The notes under the pieces: generated by a model | Told to the model about the DNA's origin: nothing | The model's input: only the letters and a program-made list of their open reading frames with translations | Databases searched by the model: none | In this document: positions 18,509-28,663 of the stretch, in pieces | Numbering within the stretch: position 1 is the first letter of the stretch | Layout of the letters: each line of letters begins with the position of its first letter | Source of the DNA: Rhodospirillales bacterium URHD0017 | GTDB taxonomy: Bacteria > Pseudomonadota > Alphaproteobacteria > Reyranellales > Reyranellaceae | Assembly (NCBI GenBank): GCA_900110395.1 | Contig: FODP01000009.1 | Coordinates: forward strand, 62,001-126,000 | Direction of reading: 5' to 3' | DNA: 64,000 bases | Translations under genes and position numbers: made by a program

Positions 18509-18634
18509 CCCCTCGTCCCGACCGGAGCCGAGCGTAGCGAGGCGCAGTGGAGGGATCTATTCTGCTGGTGCATCAACAAGAACATATCCCTCGACTACGC
18601 CGCCCTTCGGGCGGCTTCGCTCGGGATGACGGGG
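18509..18634. repeat. Palindromic intergenic element related to the one at 6675-6799
   Basis: It begins CCCCTCGTCCCGACCGGAGC and ends with the approximate complement GCTTCGCTCGGGATGACGGGG, here given as two separate arms. Internal GGAGGGATCT and a mirrored ATATCCCTC are also present. The shared outer and inner motifs with the first element indicate a dispersed non-coding repeat family. It sits between the divergent iorA promoter and the converging hydrolase gene. Nothing coding is supported between 18442 and 18666. Confidence 0.65.
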
Positions 18635-18666
18635 AAATGGCCTACGGGGGCGGGCTTTTCATGGGA

Positions 18667-19461
18667 CTATCGCAGGCTCGACAGGAACTGGTCGATCGCA
18701 GCCGCGAAGGCATGCGGCATATGGTCGGGAAGCGGCACGGTGCCGGCTTCGATCTCGATCAATTTGCTGCCGGCGATGCTGGCGGCGACGCTGGGCGCAT
18801 GCGGATGGGCGTGCGGGTCGGCCATCGGCGCAATCACCAGGGTCGGGCAGCGCACCAGCGGCAGGCGCGGTTCCATCACGTAGCGGCCGACGACGCGATG
18901 GCCTTCGGCGGCCCGCGGCCCCGCCTTCAATGCATCGACGATGAAGCGCTCGAGAAGATCGCCGCGGCCCTCCGGATAGAAAGGCTGCCGCCTTCCCCAC
19001 AGCTCCTGAAGATGCCGGCCGTCGACATGTGCCGCGACCTCGTCGATCACGCGCTTGCCGGGCTCCTTCGCCCGTCGCGCCGCATCGACATAGGGGCAGG
19101 CCGACAGGATGAGCGCCTCGACGCGCTCCGGCTGCGACGCCGCCATTTCGACGGCGACGGCCGCACCCGTATGGTGGCCCGCGACAACGGCGCGGGCATG
19201 GCCCAGCGCCGACAACACTTCGTGGGCAGCCGCGGCCCAGGCCTCGATGGAATCGCTGCCGGCCGGCAGGGGCTCGGAATCGCCGAAGCCTACGGTATCC
19301 ATGGCGATGGCGCGATGGCGCGCGCCGAGCAGCGGCAGGACCTCGCGGTATTCGTCCCAGGAACGCGGCGTCTGGTGCAGCAGCAGGATCGGCCGTCCGG
19401 CGCCACAGGCGGCGACATGGACAAGTCCGGATTTGATGCGCACGAAAGAACGTTCGATCAT
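18667..19461 (-). CDS. Alpha/beta-fold hydrolase with atypical nucleophile elbow
   Basis: 264 residues from the ATG at 19461. The frame continues upstream into the plus-strand gene without homology. The fold is recognisable: LLLHQTPRSWDEY oxyanion strand, DTVGFGDS, and the strand before the elbow. The elbow itself reads AGHHTGA (residues 94-100), placing His97 where Ser, Asp or Cys is normal. The C-terminal acid and His (VPLPDHMPHAF) are present. It may be catalytically unusual or act by another mechanism. It is divergent from the ABC importer genes with only 37 bases between, and its substrate is unknown. Confidence 0.85.
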   Translation of the reverse strand: MIERSFVRIKSGLVHVAACGAGRPILLLHQTPRSWDEYREVLPLLGARHRAIAMDTVGFGDSEPLPAGSDSIEAWAAAAHEVLSALGHARAVVAGHHTGAAVAVEMAASQPERVEALILSACPYVDAARRAKEPGKRVIDEVAAHVDGRHLQELWGRRQPFYPEGRGDLLERFIVDALKAGPRAAEGHRVVGRYVMEPRLPLVRCPTLVIAPMADPHAHPHAPSVAASIAGSKLIEIEAGTVPLPDHMPHAFAAAIDQFLSSLR

Positions 19462-19498
19462 CGTCAGTACGGGGTAAGGGCTGAACAAGGAGAGGGCA

Positions 19499-20653
19499 AT
19501 GAAGAATAGCATTTTCGCGGCGGTCCTCGCCGCTTCTCTGGGCGCAGCAACGGCCGCGCAGGCCGAGATCACGGTCGGGTTCATCACCTCGCAGAGCGGG
19601 CCGGGCTCGTCGATCGGGGTGCTGTACGACCGCGGCATGAAGGCCGCCCTCGAGTATGCGAGCAGCGTGGGCGCCGAGAAGATCAAGTTCATCCAGCTCG
19701 ACGACGGCTCGGATCCGTCGGCGGCGACGCGCAACGCGCGCAAGCTCGTCGAGGAGAACAAGGTCGACCTGCTGATCGGTACCTCCACGGCCGCCTCGAC
19801 CAGCGCCATGGTGCCGATCGCCAACGAGCTGAAGGTGCCGATGATCGCCATCTCGCCGATCAGCGTGGCGGCCAACGACGCCGGCGACCGCTGGGCGATC
19901 GTCATGCCGCAGCCGCCCACCCTGATGGTCAAGGTGGTGGTCGACCGCATGAAGCGCGACGGCGTGAAACAGTTCGCCTATATCGGCTTCTCCGACGCCT
20001 GGGGCGACCTCGTCTACAACGGCGCGCAGAAGCCCGCCGAGGCCGACGGCCTGAAGATGCTGACCAACGAGCGCTATGCGCGGACCGACACGTCAGTGAC
20101 GGGCCAGGTGCTGAAGATGATGGCCGCCAAGCCCGACGCGGTGCTGCTGGGCGGTGCCGCGACCCAGGGCGCGCTGCCGGCGCTGGCGCTCACCGAGCGC
20201 GGCTACAAGGGGCCGCTCTACGGCACGCCGGCGCTGCTCAATACCGACTTCATCCGCGTCGGCGGCAAGTCGGTCGAGGGCGTGCAGGTCTCGGCCGGAC
20301 CGGTGATCGTGGCCGAGCAGCTGCCCGATTCGCACTTCAGCAAGAAGATCTCCATGGACTTCCGCGCCGCCTACCAGAAGGCGAACGGCACGCCGACATC
20401 GGACGGCTTCTCGGCCTACTCCTTTGACGCCTGGCTGGTGTTCCTCGACGCCGCCAAGCGGGCGATGGCGACGGGCGCCAAGCCCGGCACCCCGGAGTTC
20501 CGCGTCGCGCTCAAGAACGCGATCTTCAGCACCAAGGACCTGGTGGGCACGCACGCCATCTACAACTACAAGCCCAGCGACAGCTACGGCGTCGACGAGC
20601 GCTCGCTGGTGATGGTCCGGCTGGTCAACGGGCAGTGGAAGTTCGAGCCCTGA
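19499..20653 (+). CDS. Branched-chain/aromatic-type ABC transporter substrate-binding protein
   Basis: 384 residues, periplasmic. It has a clear signal peptide (MKNSIFAAVLAASLGAATAAQA) and the Peripla_BP_6 fold: VGFITSQSGPGSSIG, QLDDGSDPSAATRNARKLVEENKVDLLIGTSTAAST. AGGAG lies eight bases before the ATG. It starts a four-gene import operon. The position between two aromatic catabolic operons suggests an aromatic or indolic acid rather than leucine as ligand (inference). Confidence 0.93.
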   Translation: MKNSIFAAVLAASLGAATAAQAEITVGFITSQSGPGSSIGVLYDRGMKAALEYASSVGAEKIKFIQLDDGSDPSAATRNARKLVEENKVDLLIGTSTAASTSAMVPIANELKVPMIAISPISVAANDAGDRWAIVMPQPPTLMVKVVVDRMKRDGVKQFAYIGFSDAWGDLVYNGAQKPAEADGLKMLTNERYARTDTSVTGQVLKMMAAKPDAVLLGGAATQGALPALALTERGYKGPLYGTPALLNTDFIRVGGKSVEGVQVSAGPVIVAEQLPDSHFSKKISMDFRAAYQKANGTPTSDGFSAYSFDAWLVFLDAAKRAMATGAKPGTPEFRVALKNAIFSTKDLVGTHAIYNYKPSDSYGVDERSLVMVRLVNGQWKFEP

Positions 20654-20685
20654 GCCGATGGCGCTGAGCCGATGGCCCTGAGCCG

Positions 20686-21732
20686 ATGAACGGCGAGATC
20701 GCCGCGATCCTGGCGATGGATGGCATCGCCAGCGGGGCCATCTATGTCCTGATCGGCCTCGGCCTGGTGCTGATCTTCGCCGTGACGCGCGTGATCTTCG
20801 TGCCGTTCGGCGATATCGCGGCCTTCACGGCGCTGAGCCTCGCCTCGCTGGAAACGGGAGGCCGACCGGGCACGGTCGGCCTGGTGGCGGTGCTCGCGGT
20901 CCTGGCGACGGCGGTCGAGGCGATCGCTCTCGCGAGGAACCGCGCGTTCCATCGCCTGCCGCGCGCCCTGCTGTTCTACCTCGTCCTGCCGCTGATACCC
21001 GCAGCGGCGGTCTGGTTCGCTGCTGGCACGACCCTGTCGATGCCGCTCCGCATCGTGCTGTCGCTGGCCCTCGTCCTGCCGATCGCGCCATTGCTCGACC
21101 GCATCGTGTTCCGGCCGATCGCCGACGCCTCGGTCCTGCTGCTGCTTACCGTGGCGGTGGCGCTGCACTTCGCGCTGAGCGGGCTCGGCCTGATGTTCTT
21201 CGGGCCGGAAGGCGTGCGCACCAAGCCATTGACCGACGCCGTGTTCGACGTCGCGGGCCTCATCGTCAACGGCCAGATGCTGCTGATCCTGGCCGCATCG
21301 ATCGTCTTCTGCGGCCTGCTGTTCCTCTATTTCGAATTCACCATCCAGGGCAAGGCGCTGCGGGCGACGGCGGTGAACCGCGTCGGCGCACGCCTGGTCG
21401 GCATCCGGCCGACCTCGACCGGCACGATCGCCTATCTGCTGGCCTCCCTGCTTGCCGGCATCTCGGGCGTGCTGATCGCGCCGGTGACGACGATCTTCTA
21501 TGACTCGGGCTTCCTGCTCGGCCTGAAGGCCTTCGTCGGCGCCATCATCGGCGCCATGGTGAGCTATCCCGTGACGGCGCTGGGCGCGGTCATGGTCGGT
21601 CTGCTGGAAAGCTTCACCTCGTTCTGGCTCAGTGCCTACAAGGAAGTGCTGGTCTTCAGCCTGCTCATTCCCGTCCTGCTCTGGCGATCGCTCAGCTTCG
21701 CGGGCACCGAGGAGGAAGAGGCCGAGGAATGA
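20686..21732 (+). CDS. Branched-chain-type ABC transporter permease (LivH family)
   Basis: 348 residues and about nine membrane segments. Typical LivH features are the N-terminal GIASGAIYVLIGLGLVLIFAVTRV segment and, near 215-245, the EFTIQGKALRATAVNR cytoplasmic loop with NRVGARLVGI, the contact site for the ATPase. The stop overlaps the next start (ATGA). It forms the channel with the LivM part of the fused protein downstream. The short spacer before it carries three near-identical repeats of GAGCCGATGG-like sequence, from which the real ATG at 20686 is the one in frame. Confidence 0.92.
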   Translation: MNGEIAAILAMDGIASGAIYVLIGLGLVLIFAVTRVIFVPFGDIAAFTALSLASLETGGRPGTVGLVAVLAVLATAVEAIALARNRAFHRLPRALLFYLVLPLIPAAAVWFAAGTTLSMPLRIVLSLALVLPIAPLLDRIVFRPIADASVLLLLTVAVALHFALSGLGLMFFGPEGVRTKPLTDAVFDVAGLIVNGQMLLILAASIVFCGLLFLYFEFTIQGKALRATAVNRVGARLVGIRPTSTGTIAYLLASLLAGISGVLIAPVTTIFYDSGFLLGLKAFVGAIIGAMVSYPVTALGAVMVGLLESFTSFWLSAYKEVLVFSLLIPVLLWRSLSFAGTEEEEAEE

Positions 21733-23498
21733 CGCGCCTGCAATTCCACCTCGTCGCGGCCGCCGGGGTCCTGCTGCTCGTGGTCGCGCCGGCGCTGCTC
21801 AGCCCATTCAGCATCACGCTGCTGAACTTCATCGGCATCTACGCACTCGCCGTGCTTGGCCTGGTGCTGCTGTCGGGCATCGGCGGCATGCTGTCGTTCG
21901 GCCAGGCCGCGTTCGTCGGCATCGCCGCCTACGCCACCGCCTGGCTCACCGTAAAGGCGGGCTATTCGCCGTGGTTCGGGCTGGTCGTGGGCGTCGTGCT
22001 CACCGGCCTGGTCGCCGCCATCCTGGGCGCGGTGACCTTGCGGCTGGGTGGCCACTTCCTGTCGCTCAGCACCATTGCCTGGGGGCTCGCGACCTACTTC
22101 CTGTTCGGCAACGTGCCCATGCTGGGGCAGTACAACGGCATCAGCGAGATCCCGCCGATCGCCATCGGCGGCTATCCGCTGTCGAGCAGCAACAGCATCT
22201 ACTATCTGATCTGGGCCTTCCTGATCGTGTCCCTGGTGCTGTCGGCCAACCTTCTCGATTCGCGCGAGGGCCGCGCGGTGCGCGCCCTGCGCGGCGGGCA
22301 GGTCATGACGGAAAGCCTGGGCATCAATCCGTTCCGCGTGAAGCTCATCACTTTCGTGATCGCGGCACTCCTGTCGGCGCTGTCCGGTTGGCTCTACGCC
22401 CACATGAGCCGGTTCGTCAGTCCCGCACCCTTCGACGTCAGTGTCGGCATCCTCTACCTGCTGATGGCGATGGTCGGCGGCATGGCCACCCTCTCGGGTG
22501 CGATCGTGGGAGCGGCCGTCGTCACCCTGCTGAAGAACAGCATCCAGGACTGGCTGCCGGTGATCTCGCCGGGCGCCTCGGGCCAGCTCGAAGTCATCGT
22601 CTTCTCGGTGCTGTTCATCCTGCTGCTGCAACGGGCCCGTGCCGGCATCGTGCCCTTCGCGCTGCGCTGGCTGCCGCGCGTGCAGCCAGCCGCGCCTCTG
22701 GCCGCTGGCGCACTCGAGCATCGCCAGCAGCCCGAGCGCGGCCAGCCGATCCTGAGCGTCGCCGGAGCGACGCGCCGTTTCGGCGGTCTCGTCGCCGTCG
22801 ACAATGTCAGCTTCGAGGTCAAAGCCGGCGAGATTTTGGGGCTGATCGGACCCAACGGCGCCGGCAAGACCACGATGTTCAACCTGATCACCGGCGCGCT
22901 GCCGTTGAACCAGGGCAAGATCGCCTTCCTCGGACAGGACATCAGCCGCCGCGCGCAGCGCCAGATTGCCCGCGCCGGCATCGCCCGCACCTTCCAGCAC
23001 GTGAAGCTGCGCAAGACCATGACGCTCCTCGACACCGTGTTGCTGGGAACCTACGGCCGCACCCATTCCGGCTTCTTCGCCGGCGTGCTGAGACTCGACC
23101 GTGCCGAGGAGGCGCGGGCTGAGGCCGAGGCGATGCGGCAGCTGCAGCGCGTCGGCCTGGCGGATCGCGCCTTCGAACTGGCCGGCAACCTGCCGCTCGG
23201 CAACCAGCGCCTGCTCGAGATCGCCCGCGCGCTGGCCGCCGATCCGGCGCTGCTGATGCTCGACGAGCCTGCCGCTGGCCTGCGTTCGGCCGAGAAGGCC
23301 GACCTCGCCCACCTGCTCGAAGCGTTGCGGGCCGAAGGTCTCTCCATCCTTCTGGTCGAGCACGACATGGATTTCGTCATGGGCCTGGTCGACCGCACGG
23401 TGGTGATGGATTTCGGCGCCAAGCTCTGCGAGGGCACGCCCGCCGTCGTGCGCAGCGACCCGCGTGTCCAGGAAGCTTATCTCGGCGGGGTGGCGTGA
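21729..23498 (+). CDS. Fused ABC permease and ATP-binding protein (LivM-LivG fusion)
   Basis: 589 residues. Residues 1-310 are a LivM permease with multiple membrane helices and the GLVLLSGIGGMLSFGQAAFVGIAAY motif. From about 340 a LivG-type ATPase follows: Walker A GPNGAGKTT, ARTFQHVKL Q-loop, Walker B LLMLDEPAAGL and the switch His in LVEHDMDF. The signature reads LPLGNQRLLEIARAL instead of the usual LSYGQQR-like motif, an allowed but weak form. LivM and LivG are normally separate; the fusion saves one gene in the operon. An ATGA overlap links it to LivH. Confidence 0.93.
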   Translation: MTRLQFHLVAAAGVLLLVVAPALLSPFSITLLNFIGIYALAVLGLVLLSGIGGMLSFGQAAFVGIAAYATAWLTVKAGYSPWFGLVVGVVLTGLVAAILGAVTLRLGGHFLSLSTIAWGLATYFLFGNVPMLGQYNGISEIPPIAIGGYPLSSSNSIYYLIWAFLIVSLVLSANLLDSREGRAVRALRGGQVMTESLGINPFRVKLITFVIAALLSALSGWLYAHMSRFVSPAPFDVSVGILYLLMAMVGGMATLSGAIVGAAVVTLLKNSIQDWLPVISPGASGQLEVIVFSVLFILLLQRARAGIVPFALRWLPRVQPAAPLAAGALEHRQQPERGQPILSVAGATRRFGGLVAVDNVSFEVKAGEILGLIGPNGAGKTTMFNLITGALPLNQGKIAFLGQDISRRAQRQIARAGIARTFQHVKLRKTMTLLDTVLLGTYGRTHSGFFAGVLRLDRAEEARAEAEAMRQLQRVGLADRAFELAGNLPLGNQRLLEIARALAADPALLMLDEPAAGLRSAEKADLAHLLEALRAEGLSILLVEHDMDFVMGLVDRTVVMDFGAKLCEGTPAVVRSDPRVQEAYLGGVA

Positions 23499-23499
23499 G

Positions 23500-24213
23500 A
23501 TGGCGCTGCTCTCGATCGATCAGGTCAGCGTCGCCTACGACAAGGTCGAGGCGGTGCGCGGCGTGTCGCTTGCCATCGAGCCGGGCCAGATCGTGACCGT
23601 CATCGGCCCCAACGGCGCGGGCAAGACGACGCTGCTGGGAGCGGCGATCGGGCTGCTGCCGTGGCGCGGCCGCATGTCGTTCGACGGCATCGACCTGCGA
23701 CGGCTCGACGTCGAGGCGCGCATCGAACGCGGCTTCTGCCTGGTGCCCGAGACGCGCGAGCTGTTCGGCGACCTCTCGGTGTCGGACAACCTTTTATTGG
23801 GCGGCTATTCCCGGCGGCGTGACTCGGCGGGCGTGAAACGGTCCCTGGCCGACGTCTACGGGCGCTTCCCGCGGCTGAGTGAGCGCCGCAACCAGAAGGC
23901 CTCGACCCTGTCCGGCGGCGAGCGGCAGATGCTGGCGCTGGGCCGCGCCCTGATGGCCAAGCCGCGGCTCCTGATGCTCGACGAGCCCAGCCTCGGCCTG
24001 GCGCCGATCATCGTCCGCGAGGTCTTCCGGATCATCGCCTCCCTGCGCGAGCTCGGCGTGTCGATCCTGCTGGTCGAGCAGAATGCCCGGGCCGCCTTGG
24101 AAACGGCCGATTTCGGCTATGTGCTGGAGACCGGCGAGATCGTCCATTCCGGGGCTGCCGCCGACCTGATGCACGACCCGCGCGTCACCGCGAGCTATCT
24201 GGGCGGGCACTGA
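23500..24213 (+). CDS. Branched-chain-type ABC transporter ATP-binding protein (LivF family)
   Basis: 237 residues from the ATG at 23500, one base after the previous stop. Walker A GPNGAGKTTLL, signature LSGGERQMLALGRAL, Walker B LLMLDEPSLGLAP and switch VEQNARAAL are all canonical for LivF. It is the second ATPase of the importer and the last gene of the unit. Confidence 0.94.
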   Translation: MALLSIDQVSVAYDKVEAVRGVSLAIEPGQIVTVIGPNGAGKTTLLGAAIGLLPWRGRMSFDGIDLRRLDVEARIERGFCLVPETRELFGDLSVSDNLLLGGYSRRRDSAGVKRSLADVYGRFPRLSERRNQKASTLSGGERQMLALGRALMAKPRLLMLDEPSLGLAPIIVREVFRIIASLRELGVSILLVEQNARAALETADFGYVLETGEIVHSGAAADLMHDPRVTASYLGGH

Positions 24214-24223
24214 GGATTATTTC

Positions 24224-24243
24224 AGGTTTGAAAGTTTAGACCT
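24224..24243. promoter_or_regulatory. Candidate MarR operator
   Basis: An imperfect inverted repeat, AGGTTTGAA then AG then TTTAGACCT (7 of 9 positions symmetric), lies in the AT-rich gap before the monooxygenase operon that encodes a MarR protein. Similar half-site sequence (TTTAGGATTGAAAC at 18481-18494) lies upstream of the ior operon promoter, which belongs to the paralogous MarR. Its function is inferred only. Confidence 0.35.
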
Positions 24244-24260
24244 AAAGGATATATATCTTG

Positions 24261-24323
24261 CCGGAGCGCGGACCTCCGGGTCCGCATCATGATCATGAGC
24301 GGACCTGGAGGTCCGCGCTCCGG
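24261..24323 (+). repeat. Large perfect-type hairpin in the monooxygenase leader
   Basis: Two 25-base arms (24261-24285 and 24299-24323) are complementary at 24 positions, the odd one being a G-U pair in RNA, around a 13-base loop ATCATGATCATGA. The hairpin ends three bases before the AGAAGGAGAG Shine-Dalgarno of the next gene. It could be a terminator of the liv operon, an mRNA-stabilising leader, or a small mobile palindrome. Confidence 0.7.
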
Positions 24324-24338
24324 AGAAGGAGAGCTGAG

Positions 24339-26641
<2,303 letters not shown>

Positions 26642-26645
<4 letters not shown>

Positions 26646-27400
26646 TTTTAGGCAAACATGCGCTGGTGACCGGCGGCGGCACGGGTGTGGGGCGAGCGAT
26701 CGCGCTGGCGCTGGCCGAAGCGGGCGTTTCCGTCACCATCTGCGGCCGCCGCAAGGCCAAGCTCGAGGGCGTGGCCGGCGAGAACGCGCGGATTTTCCCC
26801 ATTGCGGCGGACGTCACCGATGAGGCCGCAATGGCCGGCCTCTACGCCGAGGCCGAGGAGCTCCGCGGACCGTTCGACATCGTCGTCGCCAATGCCGGCG
26901 GGGCGGAAAGCAGCCCGGCGCACAAGACGTCGCTCGCCGACTGGCAGCGTGCGCTCGATCTCAATCTCACCGGATCGTTCCTGACCGTAAAACCGGCCTT
27001 GGGCGGCATGACCAAGCGCAAGGCCGGCCGCATCGTCTTCGTCGCCTCGACGGCGGGACTGAAGGGCTACGCCTATGTGGCGCCTTATGTCGCCGCCAAG
27101 CACGGCGTCGTCGGCCTGATGCGGGCGCTCGCGACCGAGACGGTGAAGTCGGGCGTGACCGTCAACGCCGTGTGCCCGGGCTTCGTCGAGACCGACATGC
27201 TGGAGGAATCGGTGCAGCGCATCGTGCGCACGACCGGCCGCACTATCGAGCAGGCGCGTACGAGCCTCGCCAGCACCAACCCGCAAGGCCGCTTCATCCA
27301 GCCGAAGGAGGTCGCGGCGGCCGTGCTGTGGCTTTGCAGCGAGGCGGCAGGCTCAGTCACCGGCCAGGCGCTGTCGCTGTCGGGAGGCGAGACGTGGTGA
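26642..27400 (+). CDS. Short-chain dehydrogenase/reductase, 3-hydroxyacyl-CoA type
   Basis: 252 residues. Rossmann motif [14 protein letters not shown], catalytic Ser ([10 protein letters not shown]), YVAAKHG catalytic Tyr/Lys, and the [10 protein letters not shown] substrate loop are intact. The C-terminus [14 protein letters not shown] is typical of 3-oxoacyl/3-hydroxyacyl-CoA SDRs. It overlaps the monooxygenase gene by four bases (ATGA). It probably handles a hydroxyacyl-CoA formed after ring reduction and hydration of the anthraniloyl-CoA product. Confidence 0.9.
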
Positions 27401-27852
27401 GCGGACCGGTCTCCGCCTCCAAGGAGAAGCTCCGGCTCTGGATCCGGCTGCTGCGCGCCTCGCGCACCATCGAGGGCGAGCTGCGCGAACGGCTGGGCAC
27501 GGAATTCGACACCACACTGCCGCGCTTCGACGTGATGGCCGCGCTCTATCGAACGCCGGACGGCATGCTGATGAGCGACCTGTCGCGCTTCCTGCTGGTC
27601 AGCAACGGCAACGTCACCGGCATCGTCGACCGGCTGGTGTCGGAAGGCCTGGTGCAGCGCAGCCAGCGCAACGGCGATCGCCGCACGTCGATCGTGCAGC
27701 TGACGCGGACCGGCAAGGATACGTTTCGCACGATGGCGGCTGCCCACGAACGCTGGGTCGGCGAGCTCCTGGCCGGCGTCACCAAGAACGACGCCCGGCA
27801 GCTGACGTCGATGCTGAAGGCCTTTCGCAGCAATTGGGAGGGACGGGAATGA
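27397..27852 (+). CDS. MarR family transcriptional regulator
   Basis: 151 residues from the GTG at 27397, overlapping the SDR stop as GTGA. The winged helix at about 40-115 contains [40 protein letters not shown] and the [12 protein letters not shown] wing. It is a paralogue of the MarR at 8426-8947. It probably senses an aromatic acid or CoA ester and represses its own operon. Confidence 0.92.
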   Translation: MSGPVSASKEKLRLWIRLLRASRTIEGELRERLGTEFDTTLPRFDVMAALYRTPDGMLMSDLSRFLLVSNGNVTGIVDRLVSEGLVQRSQRNGDRRTSIVQLTRTGKDTFRTMAAAHERWVGELLAGVTKNDARQLTSMLKAFRSNWEGRE

Positions 27853-28661
27853 CCAGGATGGCGGGCTTCCGGCCAAAGCACTTCCTCTGGCAGGTCGAGG
27901 GCAAGGTCGCGCGCATCCAGCTCGACAGGCCGGAGCGCAAGAACCCGCTCACCTTCGACTCCTATGCCGAGCTGCGCGATACCTTCCGCGAGCTGCGTTA
28001 TGCCGAGGACGTCGACGTCGTGGTGTTCCTGCCCAATGGCGGCAATTTCTGCTCGGGTGGCGACGTGCACGACATCATCGGGCCATTGGTCGCCATGGAG
28101 ATGAAGGAGCTTTTGGCCTTCACGCGCATGACCGGCGACCTCGTGAAGGCGATGCTGAATTGCGGCAAACCGATCATCACCGCCGTCGATGGTGTCGCCG
28201 TGGGCGCGGGAGCGATCATCGTCATGGCCTCCGATATCCGCATCGCCACGCCCGAGGCCAAGACCGCCTTCCTGTTCACGCGCGTGGGCCTCGCCGGCTG
28301 CGACATGGGCGCGTGCGCGATGCTGCCCCGCATCATCGGCCAGGGCCGCACCGCCGAGCTTCTCTACACCGGCCGCAGCATGTCAGCGGCGGAGGGCGAG
28401 CGCTGGGGCTTCTATAATCGCCTGGTCGACGCCGCAGCGCTGGAGGCCGATGCGCTCGACATGGCCCGGCGCATCGCCTCCGGCCCGACCTTTGCGCACG
28501 GCATCACCAAGACCCAGCTGAACCAGGAATGGTCGATGGGGCTCGACCAGGCGATCGAGGCGGAAGCCCAGGCGCAGGCGATCTGCATGCAGACCCGCGA
28601 CTTCGAGCGCGCCTACCGTGCGTTCGTCGACAAGAAGACGCCGGTGTTCGAAGGGACCTGA
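27849..28661 (+). CDS. Enoyl-CoA hydratase/isomerase family protein
   Basis: 270 residues from the ATG at 27849, overlapping the MarR stop. Crotonase fold: [16 protein letters not shown], the oxyanion-hole strand [12 protein letters not shown] and the second Gly-rich loop [19 protein letters not shown]. The acidic residue at the second catalytic position is not obvious ([17 protein letters not shown]), as in several members acting on ring-derived CoA esters. Placed between the monooxygenase/reductase and the ligase, it likely hydrates or cleaves the reduced alicyclic CoA intermediate. Confidence 0.9.
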   Translation: MTRMAGFRPKHFLWQVEGKVARIQLDRPERKNPLTFDSYAELRDTFRELRYAEDVDVVVFLPNGGNFCSGGDVHDIIGPLVAMEMKELLAFTRMTGDLVKAMLNCGKPIITAVDGVAVGAGAIIVMASDIRIATPEAKTAFLFTRVGLAGCDMGACAMLPRIIGQGRTAELLYTGRSMSAAEGERWGFYNRLVDAAALEADALDMARRIASGPTFAHGITKTQLNQEWSMGLDQAIEAEAQAQAICMQTRDFERAYRAFVDKKTPVFEGT

Positions 28662-28663
28662 CC

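Noticed and set aside
20654-20688. Short near-repeats of GAGCCGATGG in front of the LivH gene as a regulatory repeat
   Set aside because: Three copies within 35 bases are probably a slippage product around a start codon; too short to claim function.
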